DNA of 64,000 nucleotides from Carnobacterium iners (GCF_900177385.1 NZ_FXBJ01000002.1:748001-812000); one strand, 5' to 3'. Counted from the first letter of the stretch, positions 48,699 to 58,056 are shown. Program-made: numbers and translations. The notes: generated from the letters alone by a model not told the origin.

Positions 48699-50780
48699 AT
48701 GGACAAAAAAAATAATCATACGAGTAGTAAAGAGAAGCAGCCTTCTCATAACCATATGAACCATAATCATGAAGAAAATAAAAAATCAGCCTCTCCTCAT
48801 GATTTTCACGAGGAACATGAAGAACATGTCAGTCATGGCGGTGTGCATGAGCACCACCACCATGGTAGTTTTAAAGAAATATTTCTAAGATCACTCACAT
48901 TTGGAATTATAATTATGCTGTTGTCTCCAATGATGGGGGTTACTCTACCATTCCAATTTTCGTTTCCCTATTCAGACATCCTTGTTTCTATACTCGCGAC
49001 CGTATTAATTATCTATGGAGGTAAGCCTTTTTATATGGGTGCAATTGATGAGTTTAAGAAAAGGGTACCAGGAATGATGGCCCTTGTAACTCTTGGGATT
49101 GGAGTTTCTTATTTTTATAGTATCTATGCTGTTGTAGGTGGATATCTCACAGGCGAACACATAATGGATTTTTTCTTTGAGTTTGCTTCTTTACTTTTAA
49201 TTATGTTACTGGGTCACTGGATTGAAATGAAAGCAGTTGGAGAAGCCGGAGACGCTCAAAAAGCACTTGCTGAATTAATGCCAAAAGATGCTGATATTGT
49301 TTTAGAAGATGACTCTATCGAGTCTCGTCCGGTATCACAGTTACAGGTCGGAGATGTAATTCGCGTCCAGGCTGGAGAAAACATCCCAGCAGATGGTGTG
49401 ATCCAAAGGGGACAATCAAGAGTCAATGAGTCGTTATTAACCGGAGAATCGAAGCCGATTGAAAAAAATACTGGAGATAAAGTAATTGGTGGCTCAACAA
49501 ATAATGAAGGTGTTTTGTATGTTGAGGTACAAGAAACTGGAGATAAGTCCTTTATTTCTCAAGTACAAACGTTAATTAGTCAAGCACAAGATCAACCTTC
49601 ACGGGCTGAAAATCTTGCTAACAAAGTAGCAAGCTGGTTATTTTATGTCGCAATTGCGGCAGCTGTCATTGCATTTACCGTTTGGCTATTCTTAACGGAT
49701 GTACAAACCGCAGTTTTGTTTACGGTAACTACTTTGGTTATTGCTTGTCCACACGCACTAGGGTTAGCTATTCCTCTTGTAGTTGCACGAAGCACTAGTT
49801 TAGGTGCAAGCCGTGGGTTGTTAGTCAAAAATCGTGAAGCGTTAGAATTAGCAACAAAAGCAGATGTAATGATTTTAGATAAAACAGGAACCTTAACCAC
49901 TGGTGAATTTAAGGTTTTGAATGCAGAAACGTTGAGTAAAATCTATAGCACGGACGAAGTGCTGGCTTTAATGGTTGGAATCGAAGGTGGATCTAGCCAC
50001 CCTATTGCTCAATCTATTGTGGGTTATGCTGAAAATAAAAGGGTTAAACCGATTAACTTTGATTCTATTGATGTGGTGTCCGGTGCTGGAGTTGAAGGAG
50101 AAACAAATGGTCATCGCTATGAATTAATCAGTCAAAAAGCATTTGGACAGAAGATTGAATTTGATGTTCCAAAAGGAGCTACAGTTAGTTATTTAGTTGA
50201 AGAAGGAAAAGTAATTGGCGCGGTTGCTTTAGGTGATGAATTAAAAGCAACTAGTAAAGAGCTGATGAACGTATTGAAGTCTCAAGGAATCAAGCCTATT
50301 ATGGCAACTGGGGATAATGAAAAAGCAGCTAAAGGTGTTGCAGAAGAATTAGGGATTGAATATAGAGCGAATCAATCTCCACAAGACAAGTACGATTTAG
50401 TAGAATCATTAAAAAATGAAGGGAAAACTGTCATCATGGTGGGAGATGGAGTAAACGACGCGCCTTCTCTTGCTTTAGCGGATGTCGGAGTAGCTATAGG
50501 AGCAGGGACACAAGTAGCGCTAGATTCAGCTGATGTTATTTTAACGCAATCTGATCCAGGTGATATTGAATCCTTTATCGAGTTAGCTAATAAAACAACA
50601 CGTAAGATGAGACAAAACTTAATCTGGGGAGCTGGTTATAACTTTATTGCGATCCCGATAGCTGCGGGGATCTTAGCTCCAATCGGGATCACCTTAGCTC
50701 CAGCTTTAGGAGCTGTGCTAATGTCAGTTTCAACTGTCATCGTAGCCATCAATGCAATGACTTTAAAATTGAAAAGCTAA
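48699..50780 (+). CDS. copB: CopB-type copper P-type ATPase
   Basis: A 693-residue ATPase with a His-rich N-terminus (HNHMNHNHEE, HEEHEEHVSHGG, HEHHHHG) and no CxxC domain. The channel motif is CPHALGLAIPLV, as in CopB (CPH group), with DKTGTLTTGEF and MVGDGVNDAPSLALADVGVA. CopB-type pumps export copper or silver. ATG 48699 is eight bases from AGGAGG; ATG 48693 is too close. Terminator-like repeats CAATGTATT/AATACATTG follow at 50817-50869. Confidence 0.93.
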   Translation: MDKKNNHTSSKEKQPSHNHMNHNHEENKKSASPHDFHEEHEEHVSHGGVHEHHHHGSFKEIFLRSLTFGIIIMLLSPMMGVTLPFQFSFPYSDILVSILATVLIIYGGKPFYMGAIDEFKKRVPGMMALVTLGIGVSYFYSIYAVVGGYLTGEHIMDFFFEFASLLLIMLLGHWIEMKAVGEAGDAQKALAELMPKDADIVLEDDSIESRPVSQLQVGDVIRVQAGENIPADGVIQRGQSRVNESLLTGESKPIEKNTGDKVIGGSTNNEGVLYVEVQETGDKSFISQVQTLISQAQDQPSRAENLANKVASWLFYVAIAAAVIAFTVWLFLTDVQTAVLFTVTTLVIACPHALGLAIPLVVARSTSLGASRGLLVKNREALELATKADVMILDKTGTLTTGEFKVLNAETLSKIYSTDEVLALMVGIEGGSSHPIAQSIVGYAENKRVKPINFDSIDVVSGAGVEGETNGHRYELISQKAFGQKIEFDVPKGATVSYLVEEGKVIGAVALGDELKATSKELMNVLKSQGIKPIMATGDNEKAAKGVAEELGIEYRANQSPQDKYDLVESLKNEGKTVIMVGDGVNDAPSLALADVGVAIGAGTQVALDSADVILTQSDPGDIESFIELANKTTRKMRQNLIWGAGYNFIAIPIAAGILAPIGITLAPALGAVLMSVSTVIVAINAMTLKLKS

Positions 50781-51017
50781 CAAAATATGAAATATAAGCT
50801 TAAGAAAAATTACAGGCAATGTATTTTTTGAAATTTTAATATTCTTTAAATATAGGAATACATTGCTTGTTAATTAATTGGATTTTTTATGGACCACTCT
50901 AATATTAATAACAGATTTTTTTGAAAAAAACCTATTTGATGGATCTATTTTAGTTGCAACGGATACTATTAACGTACTTTATTTATTGAATAGATACAAA
51001 GGGAGGATGTAATATTT

Positions 51018-52019
51018 ATGACAATAAAAGTGGCAATTAACGGATTTGGTCGTATTGGTCGGTTAGCTTACCGTAGAATCAAAGAATTAAATAGTACAGA
51101 ATTAGAGGTTGTAGCAGTTAATGATTTAGTTGATAATGAAGACTTAGCTTACTTGCTAAAATATGATACTGCTCATGGTAGGCTTCCTTATACCGTAGAA
51201 GTTAAAGAGAACTCTCTTTTTGTTGATGGCGAAGAGGTTAAAGTATATAAAGAAGCAGACGCTAGCAAACTACCATGGGGCGAGCTAGACATTGATATTG
51301 TACTTGAGTGTACCGGATTCTATGTGTCTTCAGAAAAATCTAACGCTCATTTAGAGGCAGGAGCTAAAAAAGTAATGATTTCTGCTCCTCCTAAAGATGA
51401 TAGTACAAAAATTGGTGTATACGGAGTTAATGAAAAAACATTGACTAAGGATGACCGTATCGTTTCTGCTGCTTCCTGTACAACGAATGCACTAGCATTG
51501 ATGACAAAAGTATTAGTCGATGAATTTGGTATTCAAAGAGGACTAATGACAGGTTCGCGTTCATACACTGCCACACAATCTCTTCAAGATGCTCCTGGCG
51601 GCCGCAAGAAACGTGCAGGCGCACAAAATGTTATCCCAGCAACAACTGGTGCTGCTAAAGCATTAGGTAAGGTTATTCCGAAAGTAAATGGAATAATAAC
51701 AGGGACGTCAACTCGTGTTCCAGTTATAACAGCAGGTTTCGTCGAACTTTACTCAGTACTCGATCAGGAGGTAACGATTGATAAGATAAATAAAGCTATG
51801 AAAGCAGCTTCGAATGAGGCCTATGGTTATACTCAAGATGAGGTGGTATCTTCGGATATAATTGGTGATACTCATGGTTCTACTTTTGATTCAACGTTAA
51901 CTGAAGTAATGGATGCGAACGGAGGTCAGCTCGTAAAAACAGTTGCCTGGTACGATAATGAGTATGGATTTGTTTCTAATATGATTAGACTGCTAGAATA
52001 TTTTGCAAACCTTAATTAA
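51018..52019 (+). CDS. GAPDH paralogue in the copper operon, catalytic His replaced
   Basis: A 333-residue type I glyceraldehyde-3-phosphate dehydrogenase: NAD-binding INGFGRIGRLAYR, ECTGFYVSSEKSNAHLEAGA, substrate-site STRVPV and WYDNEYGF. The nucleophile Cys is kept (SAASCTTNALAL), but the second Cys of the usual CTTNC is Ala. The catalytic His (normally T-x-H-A-Y/T-T) is Arg in LMTGSRSYTATQ. A normal GAPDH would be poor without this His. In Staphylococcus aureus GAPDH is a target of copper poisoning, so this may be a copper-tolerant or non-catalytic variant. GGGAGGATG precedes ATG. Confidence 0.88.
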   Translation: MTIKVAINGFGRIGRLAYRRIKELNSTELEVVAVNDLVDNEDLAYLLKYDTAHGRLPYTVEVKENSLFVDGEEVKVYKEADASKLPWGELDIDIVLECTGFYVSSEKSNAHLEAGAKKVMISAPPKDDSTKIGVYGVNEKTLTKDDRIVSAASCTTNALALMTKVLVDEFGIQRGLMTGSRSYTATQSLQDAPGGRKKRAGAQNVIPATTGAAKALGKVIPKVNGIITGTSTRVPVITAGFVELYSVLDQEVTIDKINKAMKAASNEAYGYTQDEVVSSDIIGDTHGSTFDSTLTEVMDANGGQLVKTVAWYDNEYGFVSNMIRLLEYFANLN

Positions 52020-52061
52020 TTCAATAGATGATACCCTAAATTTTACGTTAGGAGTAACGGG

Positions 52062-52331
52062 ATGAAAACATGGATAACTATCACAGGGATAGAGTGTGCA
52101 ACTTGTTCAAATGAGATTGGGGCAGAACTCCTAGTTACACATACTGTAGAAGATATATTTAATGGACTACACAAAAAAATACTCTTTATCCATTTAAAAA
52201 AAGGTATTGCTAAAGGAGTATTTTTAAATGCGATGAACAGGATACCCGTAATGTTAAACAAAGTCATAACGAAGTATGGGTGTACCTGTAAGTGTTGTGC
52301 AGATGTAAAAATTGATCTTTCACTGGATTAA
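52062..52331 (+). CDS. Small six-cysteine protein, possible copper-binding
   Basis: An 89-residue protein not recognised. The N-terminus ITGIECATCSNEIG resembles the copper-binding loop GMxCxxC of CopZ-type domains, though the rest does not follow that fold clearly. The C-terminus GCTCKCCADVKID has four Cys in six residues. GGAGTAACGGG lies before ATG. It sits between the GAPDH paralogue and copZ in the same direction. A role in binding or handing over Cu(I) is inferred from the Cys pattern and position. Confidence 0.6.
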   Translation: MKTWITITGIECATCSNEIGAELLVTHTVEDIFNGLHKKILFIHLKKGIAKGVFLNAMNRIPVMLNKVITKYGCTCKCCADVKIDLSLD

Positions 52332-52388
52332 GAAGCTTATCAAAGTTAGAAGTTAACTAAAAAATCAAAGGAAAAAGAGGAGAAAGTT

Positions 52389-52592
52389 ATGAAAAACGAA
52401 GTTTTAGTAGAGGGTATGAAATGTACAGGATGTGCTAGTACGGTTCAAGAAAAATTTGAAGAAATCAAAGGTGTAGAATCAGTAGAAGTAAACTTGGAAA
52501 GTAAAAAAGTAATTGTAGAGAGTGAAAAAGAAATTAATAAAGAAACATTCAAATTTGCTTTATCAGGAACAAAATACTCAGTAGTTGACTAA
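52389..52592 (+). CDS. copZ: Copper chaperone CopZ
   Basis: A 67-residue heavy-metal-associated domain with VEGMKCTGCASTVQEKF (CxxC at residues 12-15) and two beta-alpha-beta units. It carries Cu(I) to CopA and CopY in the cytoplasm. AGAGGAG lies before ATG. It is last in the cop operon. Confidence 0.92.
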   Translation: MKNEVLVEGMKCTGCASTVQEKFEEIKGVESVEVNLESKKVIVESEKEINKETFKFALSGTKYSVVD

Positions 52593-52625
52593 GATAAAAA
52601 TTGATGCTACTTTTATCTTTTAAAT
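52591..52625 (+). terminator. Terminator of the cop operon
   Basis: A perfect 9-bp stem (AAGATAAAA / TTTTATCTT) with an 11-base loop, then a T-rich run. From here to 52914 no gene is seen. Confidence 0.7.
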
Positions 52626-52914
52626 TTAACGTAATCTGAATAAGAATGAGGTATATAAGAATAGCCAGTAGAGTTAGTTGTTGTGACTTTAGTGCTAGTG
52701 GACATTCTTTCATGTCTCTATTTTTTGTATAAAAATAGGTGTAGGTAACTTTATATCACCAACACCATGGAAGAACTAACATTTTTTCGAAAATGCATGA
52801 GTACCTTAGAATAATAAATAAGGATCAAGACAGTGATTTGAAGGTAAGGTAGCCATACTTAATTGTAAAAACTAAACACAGTAAAGCTTGCAATAGCAAA
52901 TAAAAAATGTTCGG

Positions 52915-53558
52915 CTAAACAACTTCTTTTCTTTGTAAACTAGTTCTCTTTGAAATTAAATAACCGACTATAAAAAATATCTCAAATAACCCGAACGCTA
53001 AAATAAAACTATGCATAAAAAAAGTTTCAGGCAAGATCAGTATAATCGAATCGGTGCTAGTATTAAATAACCAAGCATCATTATTAAAGGATACTTGGTG
53101 GAACAAGACAAATAGTGTATCAAAATTAACAAATAAAGTGGTAATCAGTAGCGGTGTTATCCATGATCCCCATCGAAAGAAACGACTAATATTCCAAATG
53201 ACGCTTCTTTTTTCAGGTAGTTTAGAAATGAGAATGATCCTATCCCAGAGAACAATAAAATAATATAATCAAGTAGAAATAACTTTTTCACTTCGGAAAA
53301 ATGAAAGAGGCCTTTTTTGGAACTTGGAAAGTTAGGCATTTCAAGTTCTGTTATCCAAGGAATAGTTAAGTAATTTAATAGGATACTGTAATTCTTTAAT
53401 AGGATCTCTTTTGTCATTTCAATTCTATTGGCTATATTCAAATATTCAATATCAAATGCGTATAGCGGCATAAAACTTATAGTAATGGCAATTGACACCG
53501 AAAGAACGAAAAAGAATAGACAAATGAATCCCAACAAGTATATGGCTTTTGATTTCAT
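52915..53558 (-). pseudogene. lit: Lipoprotein intramolecular transacylase Lit, one frameshift
   Basis: Two frames give one DUF1461/TIGR01906 membrane protein of about 214 residues, the Lit family that moves an acyl chain in lipoproteins to the N-terminus. Part one has MPLYAFDIEYLNIA, KNYSILLNYLTIPW and GLFHFSEVKKLFL; part two has FHQVSFNNDAWLFNTSTDSI and LPETFFMHSFILAF. The frames change near 53170 (RWGSWITPLLITTLF joins them). A copper-inducible second lit is known from a Listeria copper element, so its place here fits. One base is enough to restore it. Confidence 0.8.
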
Positions 53559-53579
53559 GGTTGTTATCCCTCGTATCCG

Positions 53580-53787
53580 CTATCTATTTAGTTTAGATTT
53601 TATTGTATGCAGTTCTTCTTTTAATTCTTTGTTCTCTGTTTTTAATAGTTCTAAATCCTCTGAAGAGTTCTCATCATGAACCTGTTTTTTTTTCGTGACC
53701 TCCGTGCATACCAGGCATCATAAACATCATTAATCCGTGTCCAACAAACATAATGATAAAAAATAAAATAAGCTCCACTAAAATCAT
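53580..53787 (-). pseudogene. Small Met/His-rich membrane protein with coiled-coil tail, frame broken at a run of nine A
   Basis: The N-terminus has one membrane helix (ELILFFIIMFVGHG) followed by LMMFMMPGMHGGHEKK, a Met/His pattern common in copper-handling proteins. A shift at a run of nine A leads to QVHDENSSEDLELLKTENKE and a coiled-coil end. The full length would be about 68 residues. ATG 53787 is very close to AGAGAGG; GTG 53778 is better spaced. It lies just upstream of lit and likely belongs to one transcript. Confidence 0.55.
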
Positions 53788-53805
53788 CCTCTCTTTTCTC
53801 TGTAC

Positions 53806-55260
53806 CTAAGTTAATTTAGTGTTAAAGTAGTCTACTAATTCCTTATCTGATTTAACTGGATAATGAGAAACGGTTTGATATTTTTCGTGTCCCATACCCA
53901 TTAATACAATGAAATCGCCAGCTTGTGCATCTTTTAATGCTTTTTCAAACGCCATTGTCCGATCCATATCAATAACAATTGGTTCATTAGAAAATAAAGA
54001 GTCAACAATATCTGTTGTTTCTTTTTTTAGTTGATTCATAGGAACCCCATGCAATTCGTCTGTGGTGAGATAAACTTTTTTACTCCACAAGAGTGCCTTT
54101 TCTAACATGAATTGACGTTTTGTTTTATCCCGTTTTCCTGTGAAACCGAATATACTAAATAGGTTGCCATTCGGTGTTAGTCTAGCAACCGTTCGTAAAC
54201 AGCTGTCTACTGACTCAGAGGTATGTGCATAATCGATAACGACTCCAATATTGTTAGGTAGTATATACTGTTCAAATCTACCCGGGACACCTTTAAAGTC
54301 TTTTAAGTAGGTGTTAACAGAATTAATCGGTACGCCCAATTGCTGAACCGTTGCAAGAGCCATAGAAAGATTTTCAATGTTATGATTTCCTGGTAATGGA
54401 GAAGTAATATTAATGTATGTGTCGTTTTCTTTTGTCATAAATCCTTTTTCAGAGAAACTATCTGAGTAAACTCTAAAGGTGCTTTTTACGTTGCAGCCAA
54501 CTCTAATTATTTTTTTATTCTCTAGGGCTAATTTTTTTAATAACTTCTTTCCCCAAGGAGTGTCTCCTTGAACAATACTTATTCCATTCGCTCTCAATTT
54601 AGTAAATAAAATAGACTTCGCGTGGAAATAGTTATCCATCGTTTCATGATAATCAAGATGATCTTTTTGTAGATTAGTAAATAATGCAAAATCAAAGGGA
54701 ATCTTATGCAGTCTTTTTTGGACTAATCCATGAGATGAAACTTCCATTAAAATGACATCATCATTAGATTGATTAAATAGATTATAAAGTGTACTTGCGC
54801 TGGGGGTCGTATTAGAAGAAGCTAGGAATATACCATTAATTTCAGACCCTATTGTTCCAATTAGGCCAACGCTATACCCGTGTTTTTCTAAAAGATGTTT
54901 TATAAAATAAGTCGTAGTCGTTTTTCCATTTGTACCGGTGACACCTATTATTTTTTTGTTCTTAAAGGGGTCACGATAGAATGCGTACAACAATTCCCCC
55001 AATGCTTCTCTGCTATCATCTACTTGAATGTAAGGAACAGATAGATTTTTTTGATCATGTTCTCCAACAATTATGATAGCTCCTTTATTAATACTATCTT
55101 GTATAAAATGATGTCCATCTTGATCATTACCTGAAATTGCAACAAAAATATTACCTGGTAGAACGTAGCTAGAATCTTCAACAATTCCTGTAATTTTTAG
55201 ATTTGAATTATACTCATTTAAACCAGCGTGTAAGTGCTTAATAAGTTCTGTTAATTTCAT
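53806..55260 (-). CDS. murE: MurE-type UDP-MurNAc-tripeptide ligase paralogue
   Basis: A 484-residue Mur ligase: ATP-binding GVTGTNGKTTTTYFIKHLL, TPSASTLYNLF, MEVSSHG, the HLDYHETMDNYFHAKSILF region with the carbamylated Lys, and NIENLSMALA. It would add the third amino acid to the peptidoglycan precursor. The specificity motif, usually DNPR (diaminopimelate) or DNPA (lysine), reads DELHG, so the amino acid is uncertain. ATG 55260 follows AGAAAGGA. It is away from the usual division cluster and beside copper genes, so it is probably a second copy. Confidence 0.85.
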   Translation of the reverse strand: MKLTELIKHLHAGLNEYNSNLKITGIVEDSSYVLPGNIFVAISGNDQDGHHFIQDSINKGAIIIVGEHDQKNLSVPYIQVDDSREALGELLYAFYRDPFKNKKIIGVTGTNGKTTTTYFIKHLLEKHGYSVGLIGTIGSEINGIFLASSNTTPSASTLYNLFNQSNDDVILMEVSSHGLVQKRLHKIPFDFALFTNLQKDHLDYHETMDNYFHAKSILFTKLRANGISIVQGDTPWGKKLLKKLALENKKIIRVGCNVKSTFRVYSDSFSEKGFMTKENDTYINITSPLPGNHNIENLSMALATVQQLGVPINSVNTYLKDFKGVPGRFEQYILPNNIGVVIDYAHTSESVDSCLRTVARLTPNGNLFSIFGFTGKRDKTKRQFMLEKALLWSKKVYLTTDELHGVPMNQLKKETTDIVDSLFSNEPIVIDMDRTMAFEKALKDAQAGDFIVLMGMGHEKYQTVSHYPVKSDKELVDYFNTKLT

Positions 55261-55355
55261 ATTAATATCCTTTCTCACACTTCAACTAGAGGTGGTCTAT
55301 AACCTGTTGGACAGACTAAAGCGTTTATTTTTAATAGTTACAACATAACAATTTA

Positions 55356-55411
55356 TTGTGTAGAAATTATGTAGAAATACTATTTAGAGGAACTACATAA
55401 AATCCACACAA
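55356..55411. promoter_or_regulatory. 19-bp inverted repeat in the murE / M23 divergent promoter
   Basis: TTGTGTAGAAATTATGTAG (55356-55374) and CTACATAAAATCCACACAA (55393-55411) match in 16 of 19 positions as inverse copies. The first arm is itself part of a direct repeat (TGTGTAGAAAT, TATGTAGAAAT). This layout suits a response regulator or dimeric repressor controlling both genes. Confidence 0.55.
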
Positions 55412-55498
55412 TTAAGAGGTATAGTGATAAAGGAACAAATTAGATAGTGAATAATTTGCCGTGATACATTATTTTATGATTGTAATAAGGAGGGGCAT

Positions 55499-56887
55499 AT
55501 GCGGAAAAAAATATTAACAGGTGTATTCGTTACTGTCTTAATGATAAATTCAAGTTATTTCCCTACTGTTGTTAAAGCAGAAATAACAGAAGAACTAGAA
55601 CAGAAAAAACAAGAACTCGAAACGCAATCGACCAACATGAATGAGAGCATTCAAGAAAAAGAGGATAAATTAAACCGCTTAGAAAAAGAAAAAGGGACAC
55701 TTACGGGTGAAATAAAACAATTGCAAGTTGAAATTGATGAATTTGTTCTACAATTAGAAAAAGAAGAAAGTAAGTTAGAAAACTCAAAAATTAAAATTGA
55801 AAAAATACAAAAAGAAATTAACGCGTTGAAAGAATTAATTTCACAACGTGAAAAGAAATTGAAAACACAAGCCCGTGCAATACAGACAGATGGCAATGTC
55901 AACAATCTAGTAGATGTTGTATTTTCTTCTAAAAACTTAACCGATTTGATTGGTCGTATGGACATCGTTAGCCAATTAGTAACAGCTAACAAAGAAATCG
56001 TTACCGTTCAAGAGAATGATAAAAAACTACTGGAAAAAAATGAAAAAATAGCAAAAGAAGAAAAATTAATAATTGTAAAACTAAAAAGTACGATTGAAAT
56101 AAACAAAAGTAATCTTGTAGCTCAAGAGTCAGAATTAGATGATAAGATCGTTAAAGTTGCTACTGCTTATAATATGACAGCAAGTGAAAAAGATACATTT
56201 GTGAAAGAGCAACAAGCAATAGCTACTCAAACTAGTATGCTATCAGCGGAGCTAGAAGAAAAACGTCAGCGTATTATTAAAGAAGAAGAAGAAAAACACG
56301 CAGAGTCTAAAAAAATCGTGGATGATTCTGCTGGAGAAATCATGTCTGAAGAATTTGAAGAGGAAAGTGTAGCGACAAGTAAACAAGAAGGTCCTATCGT
56401 TTCTGAAAAGGAAAAAGCCTTTATCGTTCCCGACAAGAAGGAAACTCCAGAGGTACCTAAAAAAAATGCACCTACTGAAAAGCCAACTGTAGTAAATAAT
56501 TCTGGGTTTATTCGACCAAGCAATGGCTATACTAGCTCACCATTTGGCTATAGAATTCATCCAATTACTGGAGAAAGTAAATTACATGGTGGACTGGATT
56601 TTGCTGGCAGTGGTCAAATTGTTGCAGCTAAAAGCGGTACTGTACTAGTAGCGGGTTATCATAGTGCATGGGGGTATTACGTAAAAATAGATCATGGAGA
56701 TGGATTACAAACTCTTTATGCTCATATGAAGGCAGGTAGTTTGTTAGTTTCTCCAGGTCAAGTTGCGTCACAAGGTCAGCAAATAGGAACTATGGGGACA
56801 ACAGGTGATTCCACAGGTGTTCATTTACATTTTGAAATTTATAAAAATAATACGCGAGTTAATCCTGCGTCATACTTAGGTTTATAG
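55499..56887 (+). CDS. Secreted M23 peptidase with coiled-coil domain (PcsB/EnvC-like)
   Basis: A 462-residue protein: signal peptide (MRKKILTGVFVTVLMINSSY, ending near VKA), a long coiled coil over residues 27-250 rich in Lys and Glu, with VDVVFSSKNLTDLIGRMDIV in the hinge as in PcsB/CwlO N-domains, a Pro/Lys linker, and a C-terminal M23 domain. Zinc ligands are in LHGGLDFAG and TGVHLHFEIYK, with His in LYAHMK. It should cut peptide cross-links in peptidoglycan or activate such an enzyme outside the cell. AAGGAGG precedes ATG. Confidence 0.88.
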   Translation: MRKKILTGVFVTVLMINSSYFPTVVKAEITEELEQKKQELETQSTNMNESIQEKEDKLNRLEKEKGTLTGEIKQLQVEIDEFVLQLEKEESKLENSKIKIEKIQKEINALKELISQREKKLKTQARAIQTDGNVNNLVDVVFSSKNLTDLIGRMDIVSQLVTANKEIVTVQENDKKLLEKNEKIAKEEKLIIVKLKSTIEINKSNLVAQESELDDKIVKVATAYNMTASEKDTFVKEQQAIATQTSMLSAELEEKRQRIIKEEEEKHAESKKIVDDSAGEIMSEEFEEESVATSKQEGPIVSEKEKAFIVPDKKETPEVPKKNAPTEKPTVVNNSGFIRPSNGYTSSPFGYRIHPITGESKLHGGLDFAGSGQIVAAKSGTVLVAGYHSAWGYYVKIDHGDGLQTLYAHMKAGSLLVSPGQVASQGQQIGTMGTTGDSTGVHLHFEIYKNNTRVNPASYLGL

Positions 56888-56987
56888 AATAGTGTAAAGG
56901 TTCTTTGGCCTATATTAGTAAATAGGTTTAAGGAAGTTTATCTAAAAAATAATTATTAGAAACTAACGGTAAGAAGGAGATTATAAG

Positions 56988-57848
56988 ATGAACATATTAC
57001 TTGGCGAAATTGATCCACTTGCTATTTCAGCTGGTCCAATTCAAATCTACTGGTATGGTGTTATTATTGCTGCTGCAATGTTTGTTGCTATTTCTTTGAC
57101 AACAAGAGAAGGGAACAAGAGAGGACTCGCAGAGGATACTATTATTGATACATCATTATGGGCCATACCAATCGGCTTTGTAGGTGCTCGTCTCTATTAT
57201 GTTTTATTTGAATTAGATTATTATCTTCAGAATCCAACTGAAATAATGGCTATCTGGAATGGTGGAATTGCAATCTATGGTGGTTTAATTGCTGGTGGAT
57301 TAACTGTGTACATTTATACAAAGAAAAAAGGAATTCCTTTAGCTCTTTTATTAGACGTTTTAGCACCTAATGTACTATTAGCTCAATCTATTGGTCGCTG
57401 GGGAAACTTTATGAATCAAGAAGCTCATGGAGGTCCAGTTTCTCGCGGGTTTTTAGAAAACCTTTATTTACCTAATGTAATTATTAAGCAGATGAATATC
57501 AATGGTGCTTACTACCATCCAACATTCTTGTATGAGTCTTTATGGAGCTTGTTAGGATTTTGCTTACTCATCCTTCTAAGAAACCGGAAAAACTTATTGC
57601 GTCAAGGAGAAGTAGCTTTAAGTTATGTACTTTGGTACTCAACAGGAAGGTTTTTTATTGAAGGAATGAGAACCGATAGTCTGTGGATTGGAGATTTAAT
57701 TCGCGTATCACAAGCCTTATCACTTGTTTTAGTTATAGGAGCTATTATTATATGGTATCTTCGCAGACAGGATTATCCACCAAAGACATATTACCTAGAA
57801 GGAAATCAAAAGTTGGAAGCGAGTAAAGAAATTGAGCTAGACAACTAA
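56988..57848 (+). CDS. lgt: Prolipoprotein diacylglyceryl transferase
   Basis: Lgt attaches diacylglycerol from phosphatidylglycerol to the lipobox Cys. This 286-residue, seven-helix protein has the Lgt signature GRWGNFMNQEAHGG, NGGIAIYGGLIAGG and FLYESLWSL, RFFIEGMRTDSL. The position of E. coli His103 is Tyr, which is common in Lactobacillales. AGAAGGAG lies before ATG. A housekeeping lgt normally sits elsewhere, so this is likely a second copy. Confidence 0.92.
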   Translation: MNILLGEIDPLAISAGPIQIYWYGVIIAAAMFVAISLTTREGNKRGLAEDTIIDTSLWAIPIGFVGARLYYVLFELDYYLQNPTEIMAIWNGGIAIYGGLIAGGLTVYIYTKKKGIPLALLLDVLAPNVLLAQSIGRWGNFMNQEAHGGPVSRGFLENLYLPNVIIKQMNINGAYYHPTFLYESLWSLLGFCLLILLRNRKNLLRQGEVALSYVLWYSTGRFFIEGMRTDSLWIGDLIRVSQALSLVLVIGAIIIWYLRRQDYPPKTYYLEGNQKLEASKEIELDN

Positions 57849-58056
57849 TTAGAATACCGTAAAACAGTCTTTTCAAATTTTTTGAAAATGGATCTACTAT
57901 CAATTTTGAAGTTAATCTCCATAGAATTATCTGTCCAAATTGGTCGGCAAAAAAGATTTATTTTAGTAATTTTAAATTGATTATTATAACTATGAAAAAT
58001 ATGGGTTACCTAGTAAGAAAATGATAACTGAGAACCTAAGAAAAGGAGGAATTTTA

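Noticed and set aside
46948..50000. Long open frames on the minus strand opposite copA and copB
   Set aside because: They lack ribosome sites, have low-complexity protein sequence, and lie fully over well-supported ATPase genes.
55651..56523. Open frames antisense to the M23 peptidase
   Set aside because: They are created by the Lys/Glu-rich coiled-coil codons of the real gene and show no family pattern.
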